Shown here: positions 8,380 through 17,416 of the stretch, one piece after another
Numbering within the stretch: position 1 is the stretch's first letter
Layout: every line of letters starts with the position of its first letter
DNA from: Lachnospiraceae bacterium
Lineage (GTDB): Bacteria; Bacillota; Clostridia; Lachnospirales; Lachnospiraceae
Reading direction: 5' to 3'
DNA: 59,202 nucleotides
Assembly (NCBI GenBank): GCA_022799755.1
Contig: JAAWOU010000010.1
Span: 1 to 59,202 of the forward strand
Program-made: the position numbers and the translations under genes
Notes under the pieces: model-generated
The model's database searches: none
Told to the model about the DNA's origin: nothing
What the model saw: only the letters and a program-made list of their open reading frames with translations

Positions 8380-9000
8380 CTACATCCGCAGCATCTGAAA
8401 AAACCGATTTTGAAGCGCCATGTCATCCTCGAAGACCCCTCTGGCAGCAATCGTAACCGTCCTGCTGCCCGGCTTTTTCACCCCCCGCATGGTCATGCAC
8501 ATATGCTCTGCCTCCAGCACCGCCATCACCCCCCGGGGAGCCAGATATTCCATCATGGCATCCGCGATCTGTCCCGTCATCTTCTCCTGGATCTGGAGCC
8601 TCCTGGCATATATCTCCACGGTTCTGGCCAGCTTGCTAAGGCCCAGCACCTTGCCCTCCGGGATATATGCGATATGCGCCTTGCCGTAAAAGGGAAGCAT
8701 GTGGTGTTCGCACATGGAATAAAAGACAATGTCCTTTTCCAGGATCATCTCTCCTGCAGAACTCCATTTTCCTACATCTTTGTCTTCCAGAGAGCATCCT
8801 CTCTCCTTATGCTCCACCGACTCCAGCGCAAATACTTTGGACAGGGGTTTGGACACGTCCGCATCCATGCCTAAGAACAGCTCTTCGTACATTCTGGCCA
8901 CTCTGTCCGGCGTGTCGACCAGCCCCTCCCTGTCCGGATCCTCCCCGATTCCCTCCAGGAGCAGCCGAACCGCTTCCTTGATTTTCTCCTGATCTACCAT
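8380..9000 (-). CDS. folE: GTP cyclohydrolase I
   Basis: 206 residues, the type IA enzyme making dihydroneopterin triphosphate from GTP. Zinc ligands are visible in [12 protein letters not shown] (Cys and His) and HMCMTMRG (second Cys). Other family blocks are [31 protein letters not shown] and VYARRLQ-like [14 protein letters not shown]. It starts six bases after the folC stop; its AAAGGAAG ribosome site lies inside the end of folC, which suggests coupled translation. Confidence 0.97.
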   Translation of the reverse strand: MVDQEKIKEAVRLLLEGIGEDPDREGLVDTPDRVARMYEELFLGMDADVSKPLSKVFALESVEHKERGCSLEDKDVGKWSSAGEMILEKDIVFYSMCEHHMLPFYGKAHIAYIPEGKVLGLSKLARTVEIYARRLQIQEKMTGQIADAMMEYLAPRGVMAVLEAEHMCMTMRGVKKPGSRTVTIAARGVFEDDMALQNRFFQMLRM

Positions 9001-9006
9001 CTTAAA

Positions 9007-10371
9007 CTACGCTTCCTTTCCCTCCGCTTTTCCGATGATCTCCATCATCCTCCCCAGGTAGGACAGGGAGCCGAAAGCAACGATGACATCCTCTCTGCCA
9101 GCCAGGAGACGAGCCATTTCCACAGCCTCCTCCAGACTGTCCGCCGCAGTCACCTCAGCGTGCACCGCGGCAACCGCACCGGCCAACTCGCAGGCCGACA
9201 GTGCCCTTTTATTTTCAGGGGGCGTCACCGTAATGATCTGGTCAGCCAGTCCGTGGGTCAGCCCGATTATTTTCTCATATTCCTTGTCCCGCAGCATTCC
9301 CATGATATAGATAATTCTCCGGTGGGAAAAATAAAATGCCAGAGACTCTGCCAGTTTCCCTGCGGCGTCCGCATTGTGGGCTCCGTCCAGGATGAACCAG
9401 GGCTTCCGGCCCACTACCATAAAGCGCCCCGGCCAGCCTGCCTGAGCCATGCCGGCCCGAAGTTTTTCCTCTTTTACCGGGAATCCGCAGCTTCCAAGGG
9501 CTTCCAGCGCCTCCAGCGCTATCACCGCGTTCTCTATCTGATACTGTCCCGCCATGGTGATTTCCACCTTTTTCCGCTGTCCGTAGTCGAATCTCTGCTT
9601 TTCCAGGCCGAAGCGCACATGCTCTGCCCCTCTGACATCTGCAATCCTCAGAGGACAGCCCGCCTGGGCGGCTTTCCCGGCAATCACTTCCATGACCTCC
9701 GGCCGCTGCGCCGCGGTCACCACATGGCAGCCTTTCTTGATGATCCCCGCTTTCTGGGACGCAATCTCCGGCAGCGTCCTCCCCAGAAAGCCCATGTGGT
9801 CTTCGCTGACAGAGGTCAGGACCGCCACACAGGTATCCTCCACTATGTTAGTCGCGTCTAACAGACCTCCCATCCCTGTCTCCAGCACTGCGATATCACA
9901 CTTCTTCTCCCGGAAATACACAAAGGCCATGGCCGTCTTCATCTCAAAGGGCGTGGGATGGGGCAGTCCCTCCGCCGCCATCCCATCGCACACTGCCTTA
10001 AGCCGCTCCACCAGGCGGCTCACCGCTGCTTTTGTGATATAGCTGCCGTTTACCTGAATCTCCTCCCGCTCGTCCACCACCGCGGGTGAGGTATACTTTC
10101 CCACCCGGTACCCCCCGCACTGCAGCACCGACGAGATATAGGCGCACACGGAGCCCTTACCGTTGGTGCCCGCCACATGGACGAAACGCAGGCCTTTCTG
10201 CGGATCTCCCAGCCGCCTGCAAAGCTCCCGGATACTGTCTAAACCGGGCACGATGCCGTACTGTCCTATCTGCTGCATATAGTCAAGTGCTTCTCTGTAG
10301 TTCATCCGCTGCCTATATCTCCTATCTGTCCGGCCGGAGGCCAAACTCGTTTTCCTGGCGAATCCTCCCAT
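9007..10371 (-). CDS. folC: Folylpolyglutamate synthase / dihydrofolate synthase
   Basis: 454 residues from ATG 10371. This Mur-ligase-family enzyme adds glutamate to folates. P-loop VAGTNGKGSVCAYISSVL, metal/ATP block FEMKTAMAFVYF, ETGMGGLLDATN and the C-terminal-domain FILDGAHNADA are intact. Family members usually begin near MNYREALDYM (ATG 10305). However, only the upstream ATG 10371 has a strong Shine-Dalgarno (GGAGG six bases before it), whereas 10305 has none better than AGG. If 10371 is used, the protein carries a 22-residue basic extension. It is the first gene of the operon folC-folE-folP-folBK. Confidence 0.95.
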   Translation of the reverse strand: MGGFARKTSLASGRTDRRYRQRMNYREALDYMQQIGQYGIVPGLDSIRELCRRLGDPQKGLRFVHVAGTNGKGSVCAYISSVLQCGGYRVGKYTSPAVVDEREEIQVNGSYITKAAVSRLVERLKAVCDGMAAEGLPHPTPFEMKTAMAFVYFREKKCDIAVLETGMGGLLDATNIVEDTCVAVLTSVSEDHMGFLGRTLPEIASQKAGIIKKGCHVVTAAQRPEVMEVIAGKAAQAGCPLRIADVRGAEHVRFGLEKQRFDYGQRKKVEITMAGQYQIENAVIALEALEALGSCGFPVKEEKLRAGMAQAGWPGRFMVVGRKPWFILDGAHNADAAGKLAESLAFYFSHRRIIYIMGMLRDKEYEKIIGLTHGLADQIITVTPPENKRALSACELAGAVAAVHAEVTAADSLEEAVEMARLLAGREDVIVAFGSLSYLGRMMEIIGKAEGKEA

Positions 10372-10671
10372 CGGATCCTCCAAAAGCTTTTATCACAAAT
10401 CGCTATAACCTGTCGTCCCAGTACCCTTGCAGCATTCGCCAAACGGGTGCCGGCGCAGCCGCTTGTCTCATACCCGCGGGACAACTGCTGCCTATGAATG
10501 CCCGGACCGGGAGCGCCAAGTGACACAGTCCGTGGAACCGCCATCCGATTTTGATCCCACAGAGAGCAATTCCGGAATAGCTTCCCCTGTTTCGGGGCAT
10601 ACTGATACCGGCATTCCCTTTCGGCCGGACAGCCAAGACCACAGACAGCAAACCAACAAGGAGCCTCTCTT
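10372..10671. other. Divergent intergenic region folC / PF06541 gene
   Basis: About 300 bases between divergent genes. It must hold the folate-operon promoter on the minus strand and that of the 10672 gene on the plus strand, but no convincing -35/-10 pair was found by eye. I looked for a tetrahydrofolate riboswitch on the minus strand and did not recognise its conserved core. GC is like that of the flanking genes. Confidence 0.4.
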
Positions 10672-11094
10672 ATGAAACAAAGCCTGATAAATTTTGCAAA
10701 AAACTTCCTCAAATGCGGACTGGCAGGCTGGTGCCTGGAAATCCTCTTCACTTCCATGGACTCTCTCCGCCGCCGGGACATGACTTTAAAAGGGCGGACT
10801 TCCCTCTGGATGTTCCCCATCTACGGAAGCGCCGCCATCCTGTCCCCCGTAAGCCGCCTGCTCCGGGGAAAGTCCGCTGTGACCAGAGGCCTCACTTACA
10901 TGAGCCTGATTTTTTCCGTCGAATATCTCACCGGACGCCTGCTCTCCAAGCGCAGTTCCTGCCCCTGGGACTACAGGCGCAGCCGCTGGAACATAGGGCG
11001 GGTCATACGCCTGGACTTCGCCCCCTGGTGGTTCTGTGTGGGGCTGTTGTTCGAACAGCTTCTCTCCCCGGACCGGCAGGAAAATCCGGTCTGA
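10672..11094 (+). CDS. Short PF06541 (ABC_trans_CmpB-like) membrane protein
   Basis: 140 residues. It shares the order of landmarks with the 324-residue protein at 18264-19238: GWCLEILFTSM, LWMFPIYGSAAIL, SVEYLTGRLLS and CPWDY. This places it in the 'putative ABC transporter permease' family PF06541, whose transport role has not been shown. Three or four membrane helices are likely. It is a minimal version without the long C-terminal coiled-coil of the other copy. AAGGAG lies before ATG 10672. Confidence 0.75.
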   Translation: MKQSLINFAKNFLKCGLAGWCLEILFTSMDSLRRRDMTLKGRTSLWMFPIYGSAAILSPVSRLLRGKSAVTRGLTYMSLIFSVEYLTGRLLSKRSSCPWDYRRSRWNIGRVIRLDFAPWWFCVGLLFEQLLSPDRQENPV

Positions 11095-11233
11095 CCCGCG
11101 CCGTCCCCAGCCCTCTGTAAGCCTGCCGCGCAAAACAAATCTCCTCCCAAGGCCAGGCGAAACCGCCCCCGGCACGATGCCTGTCGAAAAAGCCTCCGCC
11201 GCCTGACAATCTTCCCCCGCGCTGCCGTGAGGC

Positions 11234-11611
11234 TCAAGCGTCCGTATCGTCCATATCGTCCATCCCGTCCGACCCGATATCCAGCATATTCACCGTGCGC
11301 CTCTTCAGCCTTGCCTCCTCGGATTCTTTCAGGATAAAGTCCTTGATCTCCCTGGATTTCTTGATATGCTGCAGTATCAGCTGCGGGTGGGTGGTATCAC
11401 CGGTATAGCAGATCACCGTGCCCAGCCCGAACAGCTTCTCAACCAGGCTGGCGCTGTGGGTCACGTCCTGCACCTTATACATATAGCAGTCGTTCTCCAC
11501 CGTCCTGAAGAATCCCTCCGCCACCGTGATCATATCCTCCCTCACCGTATATTTCGTAAAAGTAAAGGGAAGTCCGAAAAACATCCATCTCTTTCTCTCT
11601 ACATATTCCAT
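11234..11611 (-). CDS. Bacterial PH-domain protein (DUF304-like)
   Basis: 125 residues. The pattern YVERKRWMFFGLPFTFTKYT, then REDMITVAEGFFRTVENDCY and MYKVQDVTHSASLVEKLFGL and GTVICYTGDTTHPQLILQHI is that of bacterial PH-like (bPH_2) domains: a beta barrel in which VQDV-type segments recur. There is no membrane helix, unlike many relatives. The C-terminal 20 residues are Asp/Met-rich. The start at ATG 11611 is chosen because the domain begins there and AAAGGACGG lies upstream; the open frame runs 18 codons further 5'. Cellular role unknown. Confidence 0.75.
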   Translation of the reverse strand: MEYVERKRWMFFGLPFTFTKYTVREDMITVAEGFFRTVENDCYMYKVQDVTHSASLVEKLFGLGTVICYTGDTTHPQLILQHIKKSREIKDFILKESEEARLKRRTVNMLDIGSDGMDDMDDTDA

Positions 11612-11737
11612 CCTGCGTACCGTCCTTTCCTGTATGCTGAAAGAATCTCTTTGGATTCTTCTCACCCTAGTATAGTTGATTTTTTTCCAAAATACAACTG
11701 TTAAAACTTGAAACCCGGACGCGGACGTGGTATCATA

Positions 11738-11889
11738 TTACTGTACACGAGGGGTTCCGCCATGTGGTTTCGTGCGCATTTTGCACGAACAATCCCAAGC
11801 AGTCGCTTCGATTGCTCCGGCAGCATACGCAAACAGGAGGTTTCGTGTACATCATGTTGCCGTAAGCGGCGAATCCGTGAACGGTGACG
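11738..11889 (-). repeat. Dispersed intergenic repeat, copy R3 (long form)
   Basis: Plus-strand left tip is TTACTGTACACGAGG and right tip CCGTGAACGGTGACG, approximate inverted repeats. Inside are TTTCGTGCGCATTTTGCACG (the inner hairpin) and AAGCGGCGAA (the left-half loop). At 152 bases it is the longest copy. It fills most of the 332-base gap before the nitroreductase gene, so it may carry or separate that gene's promoter. Confidence 0.75.
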
Positions 11890-11943
11890 TATCCCGGAAA
11901 GCAAAAAGGTTCATTTCCGCCAAATACCAAAGGAGGTTCGCAC

Positions 11944-12483
11944 ATGACTGCAAACGAATGTATCAGAGGCCGCAGGAGCATCCGTAAATTTACCGACCAG
12001 CCCGTGTCCCATGAAGTGCTGGCACAGATTGTGGAGACAGCGTCTTACGCCCCCAGCTGGAAGCATACCCAGATCGTCCGCTATATTGCGGTGGAGGGTG
12101 AGAAAAAGGCCGCTCTGGCCAAGTGTACCACTATTTTCCCCGGCAACGGACAGATCATGGAGAACGCGCCTATGGTCATAGCCGTCACCATCATCAAGGG
12201 CCGCAGCGGCTATGAGAGGGATGGCTCTTTCTCCACATCCAAGGGAGACAGATGGCAGATGTACGATGCCGGCGTGGCCGGAGAGGCATTTTGCCTGGCC
12301 GCTTACGAGCAGGGCCTTGGCACCGTTATCATGGGATTGTTCGACGAGGAGGAGGCGACGAAGCTGCTTGGGCTTTCTGAAGACAGAGAGCTGGTAGCTC
12401 TCATTCCCATTGGATATCCCGCAGAATCTCCCGCCGCTCCCAGACGCAAGGCGGTGGAGGATTTATTATCTTATCAGTCATAG
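11944..12483 (+). CDS. Nitroreductase-family flavoprotein
   Basis: 179 residues. FMN-dependent nitroreductase fold: [14 protein letters not shown] at residues 8-21 binds the FMN phosphate, [11 protein letters not shown] is the second FMN contact, and [20 protein letters not shown] with the following helix forms the dimer interface. The C-terminus (LIPIGYPAE) is typical of the short clostridial subgroup. The substrate (nitro compound, quinone or enone) is not predictable. AAAGGAGGT nine bases before ATG 11944 is near-ideal. A perfect terminator follows the stop. Confidence 0.93.
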   Translation: MTANECIRGRRSIRKFTDQPVSHEVLAQIVETASYAPSWKHTQIVRYIAVEGEKKAALAKCTTIFPGNGQIMENAPMVIAVTIIKGRSGYERDGSFSTSKGDRWQMYDAGVAGEAFCLAAYEQGLGTVIMGLFDEEEATKLLGLSEDRELVALIPIGYPAESPAAPRRKAVEDLLSYQS

Positions 12484-12486
12484 GCA

Positions 12487-12521
12487 GGAGTCGAAGAGGC
12501 AAAACTCTTCGACTCCTTTTT
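12487..12521 (+). terminator. Rho-independent terminator after the nitroreductase gene
   Basis: Perfect 12-bp stem GGAGTCGAAGAG / CTCTTCGACTCC (12487-12498 and 12505-12516), loop GCAAAA, then TTTTT. It separates the nitroreductase transcript from pyrB. Because it lies 114 bases before pyrB it could also act as an attenuator, but no alternative antiterminator helix was seen. Confidence 0.9.
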
Positions 12522-12634
12522 CGGGTCGGCTTTACACAAGCGCTGCCCCGCCCCGAAATTTCAATGTGTGTTCCGTAAGATCCGCTTACCCCACAGTACC
12601 CCACGAAATGGCGGCGCAGAAAAGAGGTTACCCT

Positions 12635-13552
12635 ATGAGACATCTGATGAGTCCTCTGGACTTCACCACAAAAGAGCTGGACAGGCTCTTCGACCTGGCA
12701 AACGATATCGAACGAAATCCCGGGAAGTATGCCCACGCCTGCGACGGCAGGATCCTGGCCACCTGCTTCTACGAACCCAGCACCCGCACTCGTTTAAGCT
12801 TTGAGTCCGCCATGACCAGGCTGGGCGGGTGCATCATCGGCTTCTCCGACGCGGCTTCTTCCTCCGCCTCCAAAGGCGAGAGCGTATCAGACACGATCCG
12901 CATCATCTCCGGCTATGCGGACATCTGCGCCATGCGCCATCCCAAGGAGGGAGCGCCCATGGTGGCGGCCGAGAAATCTGAAATTCCTGTCATAAACGCA
13001 GGCGACGGAGGACATCAGCACCCCACCCAGACCCTGACGGATCTCCTCACCATCCGCAGCATGAAAGGAAAACTGAGCGGTTTCACCATAGGCCTGTGCG
13101 GGGATCTGAAATTCGGCCGCACGGTCCATTCCCTGATCAATGCGCTGGTGCGCTACAGCGACATCCGCTTCGTCTTCATCTCCCCGGAAGAGCTGCGGGT
13201 TCCGGACTATATCACCGAAATGCTCAAGGCAAAGGACATCCCCTATGAGGAGGTCATCCGCCTGGAGCATGTGATGCCCCGTCTGGATCTGCTGTACATG
13301 ACCAGAGTCCAGAAAGAGCGTTTCTTCAACGAGGAAGATTATGTCAGGTTAAAGGATTTTTATATCTTGAATTCCGACAAGATGGCATTGGCAAAGCCGG
13401 ATATGCTGGTACTCCATCCTCTCCCCAGGGTCAATGAGATCTCAGTGGAGGTGGACAGCGACCCCAGAGCCGCCTATTTCAAACAGGCCAAATACGGCGT
13501 CTATGTAAGGATGGCCCTGATACTGACATTGCTGGAAATTCAGGTGCCATAG
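12635..13552 (+). CDS. pyrB: Aspartate carbamoyltransferase catalytic subunit
   Basis: 305 residues. It makes carbamoyl-aspartate in pyrimidine synthesis. Carbamoyl-phosphate site [15 protein letters not shown], then [32 protein letters not shown] and the C-terminal [11 protein letters not shown] are all intact. ATG 12635 is preceded by AGAGG; the open frame runs further upstream through the terminator and is not PyrB sequence. pyrI follows after 86 bases, so the holoenzyme should be the allosteric class B (E. coli-like) type. Confidence 0.98.
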   Translation: MRHLMSPLDFTTKELDRLFDLANDIERNPGKYAHACDGRILATCFYEPSTRTRLSFESAMTRLGGCIIGFSDAASSSASKGESVSDTIRIISGYADICAMRHPKEGAPMVAAEKSEIPVINAGDGGHQHPTQTLTDLLTIRSMKGKLSGFTIGLCGDLKFGRTVHSLINALVRYSDIRFVFISPEELRVPDYITEMLKAKDIPYEEVIRLEHVMPRLDLLYMTRVQKERFFNEEDYVRLKDFYILNSDKMALAKPDMLVLHPLPRVNEISVEVDSDPRAAYFKQAKYGVYVRMALILTLLEIQVP

Positions 13553-13638
13553 AGCCTGCAGCCCGAGACCCGCTGCCCTGCGCAGCCAATTCGGGCGTAT
13601 GAACAATACGCCGCAAAAATACCAGAAAGGATCAATAT

Positions 13639-14079
13639 ATGCTTAATGTAGGAAAAATCGAGGAAGGCTTTGTGCTGGATCACATCAAGGCAGGAAAGAG
13701 CCTGGAAATCTATGACCACCTGCAGCTGGACAAGCTGGACTGCACCGTGGCCATCATCAAGAACGCCAGAAGCAACAAAATGGATAAAAAGGACATTTTG
13801 AAAGTGGAATGCGACATTGACATGCTGGACCTGGATGTGCTGGCATTTATCGACCACAATATCACCGTCAATGTCATCAAGAACGGGGAAATCGTGGAGA
13901 AGAAAGAGCTGACGCTGCCCCGGCAGATCAAAAATGTCATCAAATGCCACAATCCCAGATGTATCACATCCATCGAACAGGAACTGCCCCATATCTTCTG
14001 TCTGGCAGACGCAAAGAACGAGGTATACCGCTGTAAATACTGTGAGGAAAAATATATGTCCTCCGCAAAATGGAGCTAA
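13639..14079 (+). CDS. pyrI: Aspartate carbamoyltransferase regulatory subunit
   Basis: 146 residues. The N-terminal nucleotide-binding domain (about 1-95: LNVGKIEEGFVLDHIKAGKS, LKVE) should bind the allosteric effectors CTP and ATP. The C-terminal zinc domain has four Cys in the arrangement CHNPRC then CLADAKNEVYRCKYCEEKY, which anchors the regulatory to the catalytic subunit. AGAAAGGATC precedes the ATG. It is co-directional with pyrB. The rest of the pyrimidine pathway (pyrK, pyrD, pyrC) is not here, but pyrF is at 26963. Confidence 0.97.
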   Translation: MLNVGKIEEGFVLDHIKAGKSLEIYDHLQLDKLDCTVAIIKNARSNKMDKKDILKVECDIDMLDLDVLAFIDHNITVNVIKNGEIVEKKELTLPRQIKNVIKCHNPRCITSIEQELPHIFCLADAKNEVYRCKYCEEKYMSSAKWS

Positions 14080-14117
14080 AGAGCAGATCAAAATCCCACA
14101 GGAATCCGGAATCTCAG

Positions 14118-14208
14118 TCACTGTCCACGGCTTCGCCGCGCACTCAGTCCGGGTCTTTCGCGCACAAGGCATACGAAAGCACCTGGCGGAACCAACCGTG
14201 AACAGTGA
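14118..14208 (+). repeat. Dispersed intergenic repeat, copy R4 (complete tips)
   Basis: 91 bases with 13-base tips TCACTGTCCACGG (14118-14130) and CCGTGAACAGTGA (14196-14208), inverted with one mismatch. This is the copy that best defines the element's ends. The interior contains CTTCGCCGCG near the left tip and a degenerate form of the inner hairpin. It lies between pyrI and a second copy (R5). Confidence 0.8.
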
Positions 14209-14248
14209 CGAATTTCGCCTCCCGATTTCCTGTGGGTTTTACAGTCTT

Positions 14249-14302
14249 GTGATTGTTCGTGCAAAATGCCCGCGAAAACACCTCACGAAACTACCTTTGA
14301 AC
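14249..14302 (+). repeat. Dispersed intergenic repeat, copy R5 (right half)
   Basis: GTGATTGTTCGTGCAAAATG, then CCCGCGAAAACACCTCACGA and AACTACC with TTTGAAC. It matches the right half of R1 and R8 and ends one base before the DUF362 stop codon. R4 and R5 lie in tandem within a 224-base gap. Confidence 0.7.
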
Positions 14303-14303
14303 C

Positions 14304-15167
14304 TTACATCTGTGTCAATTCATACTCCCGGCTTCCGATCCCCAGCTTCGCAGCCGCCTCCACAGTGTGAACGCCGTTCCTGGACTCGATGCGCTCCAGC
14401 AGATGGTCTCTGCCCGGATCGTCGGAAGCATATACCAGGTCAAGGCATGCCTGATCCAGGGCTACTGGATCCGTGCTTGCCAGAATGCCGATATCCCCCA
14501 TGGCGGGATCCTCAGCCACCGCGCAGCAGTCACAGTCCACGGACATATTTTTCATCACGTTGACGAACACGATTTTCTCTCCGAAAAGCTCCATGATGGA
14601 CTTGCTGGCATCGGCCATGGACTCCAGGAAAGAGTCATGATCCGAATTCCAGAAATTCTCCGTGTCCCCCACTCCATGGATATACGCTTTGCCGTAGGAG
14701 GAAGCCAGACCGATGGAGATATTCTTCAAAGCTCCCCCGAAGCCGCCCATGGGATGGCCCTTGAAATGGGACAGCACCAGCATGGAATCGTAGTTCTTGA
14801 TATGATCGCCCACAAAGTTCTTTTTGATCTTCAGACCGTCCGGTATAGCCAGTTCAATCTCTCCGTCCTCGTCCAGGATATCCACCTGGGCAATATCCGT
14901 CCACCCGTGCAGTTTCATGGTCTTCTTATGAGCCTCCGTGGTGTTGCGCGCGCCCTCGTACGCGGTGTTGCACTCCACGATGGTGCCTTTCACCCGGTCC
15001 ACCGCCGGCTTCATAAAGTCAGGCCGCAGGAAATTCTGATTCCCAACCTCGCCGGAATGAAGCTTCACCGCCACTTTACCCGGCAGCTCCACCCCCATCG
15101 CCTCATACATCCGCACCATGCTCCCCGGCGTAATCTCTCTGGTAAAATAGACCTTTGCCTTTTCCAT
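14304..15167 (-). CDS. DUF362-domain protein
   Basis: 287 residues. DUF362 landmarks are AVKLHSGEVGNQNFLRPDF, IVECNTAYEGARNTTEAHKK, VLSHFKGHPMGGFGGALKN, IGLASSYGKAYIHG and DPVALDQACLDLVY. The family includes proteins with an added 4Fe-4S ferredoxin domain; this one has only a short Cys cluster (VDCDCCAV, about residues 210-217) and no full ferredoxin motif. The reaction is unknown; DUF362 proteins are often thought to be redox or metal-associated. The start at 15167 has a usable upstream AAGG. It stands alone, followed by repeats R5 and R4. Confidence 0.88.
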   Translation of the reverse strand: MEKAKVYFTREITPGSMVRMYEAMGVELPGKVAVKLHSGEVGNQNFLRPDFMKPAVDRVKGTIVECNTAYEGARNTTEAHKKTMKLHGWTDIAQVDILDEDGEIELAIPDGLKIKKNFVGDHIKNYDSMLVLSHFKGHPMGGFGGALKNISIGLASSYGKAYIHGVGDTENFWNSDHDSFLESMADASKSIMELFGEKIVFVNVMKNMSVDCDCCAVAEDPAMGDIGILASTDPVALDQACLDLVYASDDPGRDHLLERIESRNGVHTVEAAAKLGIGSREYELTQM

Positions 15168-15290
15168 ACTGTACCAACCTTTCTTTCAAAATGAATTACA
15201 GTTGTCTGATCCTTATTTTACCATATGGGTCTGTCCGGGGACAAGTCCTCTTTTCAACGTTTTTTGCAATATTTTAGATCGAAGCACAGC

Positions 15291-17360
15291 TTATATTGCC
15301 GCAAAACACAAAGATACTTTAAAAAGGTCGCCGTCAGTAGTGACCTCCATGGTGCCGCCCTGAAGCTCCACCAGGCTCTTGGCAATGGACAGTCCCAGGC
15401 CGTTCCCCTCCATATGTCTGGATTTATCGCCTCTCACGAAGCGCTCCCCCAGTTCGGCCCCGGAAATGTCCAGCGGATATTTTGACATATTCCGGAAGAT
15501 GATCAGCACAGCCCCGTCCCGCTCCTCCACGCTCAGATAGACCCTGGTTTTTTCCTGTGCGTATTTGCAGACATTGTTCAGCAGGTTATCAAACACTCTC
15601 CACAGATGCCTGCCGTCCGCCATGATGCCGGCCTTTCCCCCTGACTGGCGGGTGATCAGCTCCAGCTGCTTTTCTTCCAGCCTCTGCTGATATTCGCCCA
15701 CGGCCTGCGAGAGAAGCACATCCGCCTCACAGGGTTCTAAATTCACTTCCAGGTTCCCCGTGGTGGCCTTGGAGGCCTCCAGCAGATCCTCCAGCAGCTT
15801 TTTCAGCCGCCTGGACTGGCGCAGCAGCACCTGGGCATACTCCGCAATCTTTGACCTGTCAGGCTCGTCTTCCCCTTGCCCGCCGCACGCCGTATCCGTT
15901 CCGGCACCTTGCCCGCCGCCCATGGCTTCCCCGCAGATCAGATCCGCGTAATTGATAATCGACGTCAGCGGAGTCTTCAAATCATGGGATACATTTGTGA
16001 TCAGCTCTGTCTTCAGGCGTTCACTCCTTAATCTCTCCGCCACTGCCTTGGAGATTCCCTGCCCCAGGCTGTTCAGGTCCTCCCCGTGCTCTTTGAAATA
16101 CCCTGCCATATGGGAAGTGTCCACCTTGTACTCTCCCTGTCCCTGGGCCAGGGCCCGGCCTGCCTCCAGAAGCTTCCTGCAGCTTATCGCTATAAAGATA
16201 ATAACCGGAAACAATACCGCTTTCTCTATCGCCCAGAGAAAAAATCCAGCGCTCTCCCGGATGAACAATATGACGCCGAAGAACTCCAGAACACAGAGAC
16301 CCAGATAGGCAGCCGCTACCTGATACACCAGCGGAATTCCCCGCAGCATCAAGCCAAAGCCTCTCCCCAGAAATCTGCATCCCCGCCAAAGGACCCGAAG
16401 TACCATGTAGATCACGCTGTAGCGAAAGCATTTCCCCAGCTTCAGCCGTACGGCCAATTCCATGCAGTACAGGGTTCCCAAGACTTCCAGCAGCGCTCCC
16501 GTCAAGGTCAGTAACACAAATTCCGTCACCGTGCTCAGATTCCAAACCAAATTCAGTCCCGCGAGTCCCACCAGAACTGCCACGGCCCCGAATAAAAAGG
16601 TCAGCACATCCAGGGGGATTGCCGCCAGCACTCCCGGTACGATACCCTCCCGACCGTTCTGATGGCCCGCGCCGCACATCAGGAACACAAATATAAGGAT
16701 ACACAAAAAGATCCCTCCCGCGCTCACCCCCATCAGCACAAACCTGGCGTCATAGCACCGCTCGACCAACTCGGCCAATCTGCGGAATTTATCCTCCACC
16801 GGAAACTGCGGATCCACATAAGCCCTTATCAAGTACACCGTATCTCTGTCCAGACTGATGCCGTCCAAAGAGATGCTCTCATCCGACTCGAAACACGTGT
16901 ATATCGCGGACATATATTTTGTGTCATAGCCGTCCCATGTGCTCCAGAGAACCGTCTCCTCACCTTTACTCCCCTCCCGAATCACCTCCACATCCACATT
17001 CCTGTCCTTGCAGTAAGCAGCCGCGCCTTTGATGTCTCCAATCTCAATGTACCCTATCACCTCATACATCGCCGAGATGTTTGGTGCCTGAAGCTGCCGG
17101 GCCAGCACATCCTCCAAATTCCCCTCGTAAAAGCCGTTCTGCTCCAGAGACACGCAGGCAATCAGTCCCACGAATCCCGCGGCTCCCGACACTACCAGCA
17201 GAAAAAAAGCCGCAATCTTCACCACAAGAGACCCGGTCAGCCGAAATCTCCCTCTGCTCTTCCCTCCCCCTTTCACAGTGTCGTCCTCTCTCTCTTTCGC
17301 TTCCACCAAATCCCCGGTTTTCTCCGTATCCTGTTCCAAATTCCGTTCTCTCTCTTCCAT
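15291..17360 (-). CDS. Polytopic sensor histidine kinase
   Basis: 689 residues. A charged N-terminus (1-42) is followed by helix TM1 (about 45-70), an extracytoplasmic segment of about 130 residues (71-203), then about six further helices (205-395). A HAMP-like linker leads to HisKA with ITNVSHDLKTPLTS (phospho-His H459) and HATPase_c with the N box NLLNNVCKYA (592-601) and G box EGNGLGLSIAKSL. A Gly/Ala-rich insert of about 25 residues (478-503) splits the two HisKA helices. ATG 17360 is chosen because it follows the regulator stop by 56 bases and has GGAGAG upstream. It pairs with the response regulator at 17417. The ligand is unknown; the multi-helix sensor suggests a membrane or lipid-linked signal. 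Confidence 0.92.
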   Translation of the reverse strand: MEERERNLEQDTEKTGDLVEAKEREDDTVKGGGKSRGRFRLTGSLVVKIAAFFLLVVSGAAGFVGLIACVSLEQNGFYEGNLEDVLARQLQAPNISAMYEVIGYIEIGDIKGAAAYCKDRNVDVEVIREGSKGEETVLWSTWDGYDTKYMSAIYTCFESDESISLDGISLDRDTVYLIRAYVDPQFPVEDKFRRLAELVERCYDARFVLMGVSAGGIFLCILIFVFLMCGAGHQNGREGIVPGVLAAIPLDVLTFLFGAVAVLVGLAGLNLVWNLSTVTEFVLLTLTGALLEVLGTLYCMELAVRLKLGKCFRYSVIYMVLRVLWRGCRFLGRGFGLMLRGIPLVYQVAAAYLGLCVLEFFGVILFIRESAGFFLWAIEKAVLFPVIIFIAISCRKLLEAGRALAQGQGEYKVDTSHMAGYFKEHGEDLNSLGQGISKAVAERLRSERLKTELITNVSHDLKTPLTSIINYADLICGEAMGGGQGAGTDTACGGQGEDEPDRSKIAEYAQVLLRQSRRLKKLLEDLLEASKATTGNLEVNLEPCEADVLLSQAVGEYQQRLEEKQLELITRQSGGKAGIMADGRHLWRVFDNLLNNVCKYAQEKTRVYLSVEERDGAVLIIFRNMSKYPLDISGAELGERFVRGDKSRHMEGNGLGLSIAKSLVELQGGTMEVTTDGDLFKVSLCFAAI

Positions 17361-17416
17361 CCCGTCCACTCTCCAATCCCTCTCTTTATCCCCCGTCTGC
17401 CACCTCAAGTCTAAGC

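Noticed and set aside
10372..10671. Tetrahydrofolate riboswitch before the folate operon
   Set aside because: I searched the minus-strand leader by eye for the conserved core and did not find it; a covariance search would be decisive.
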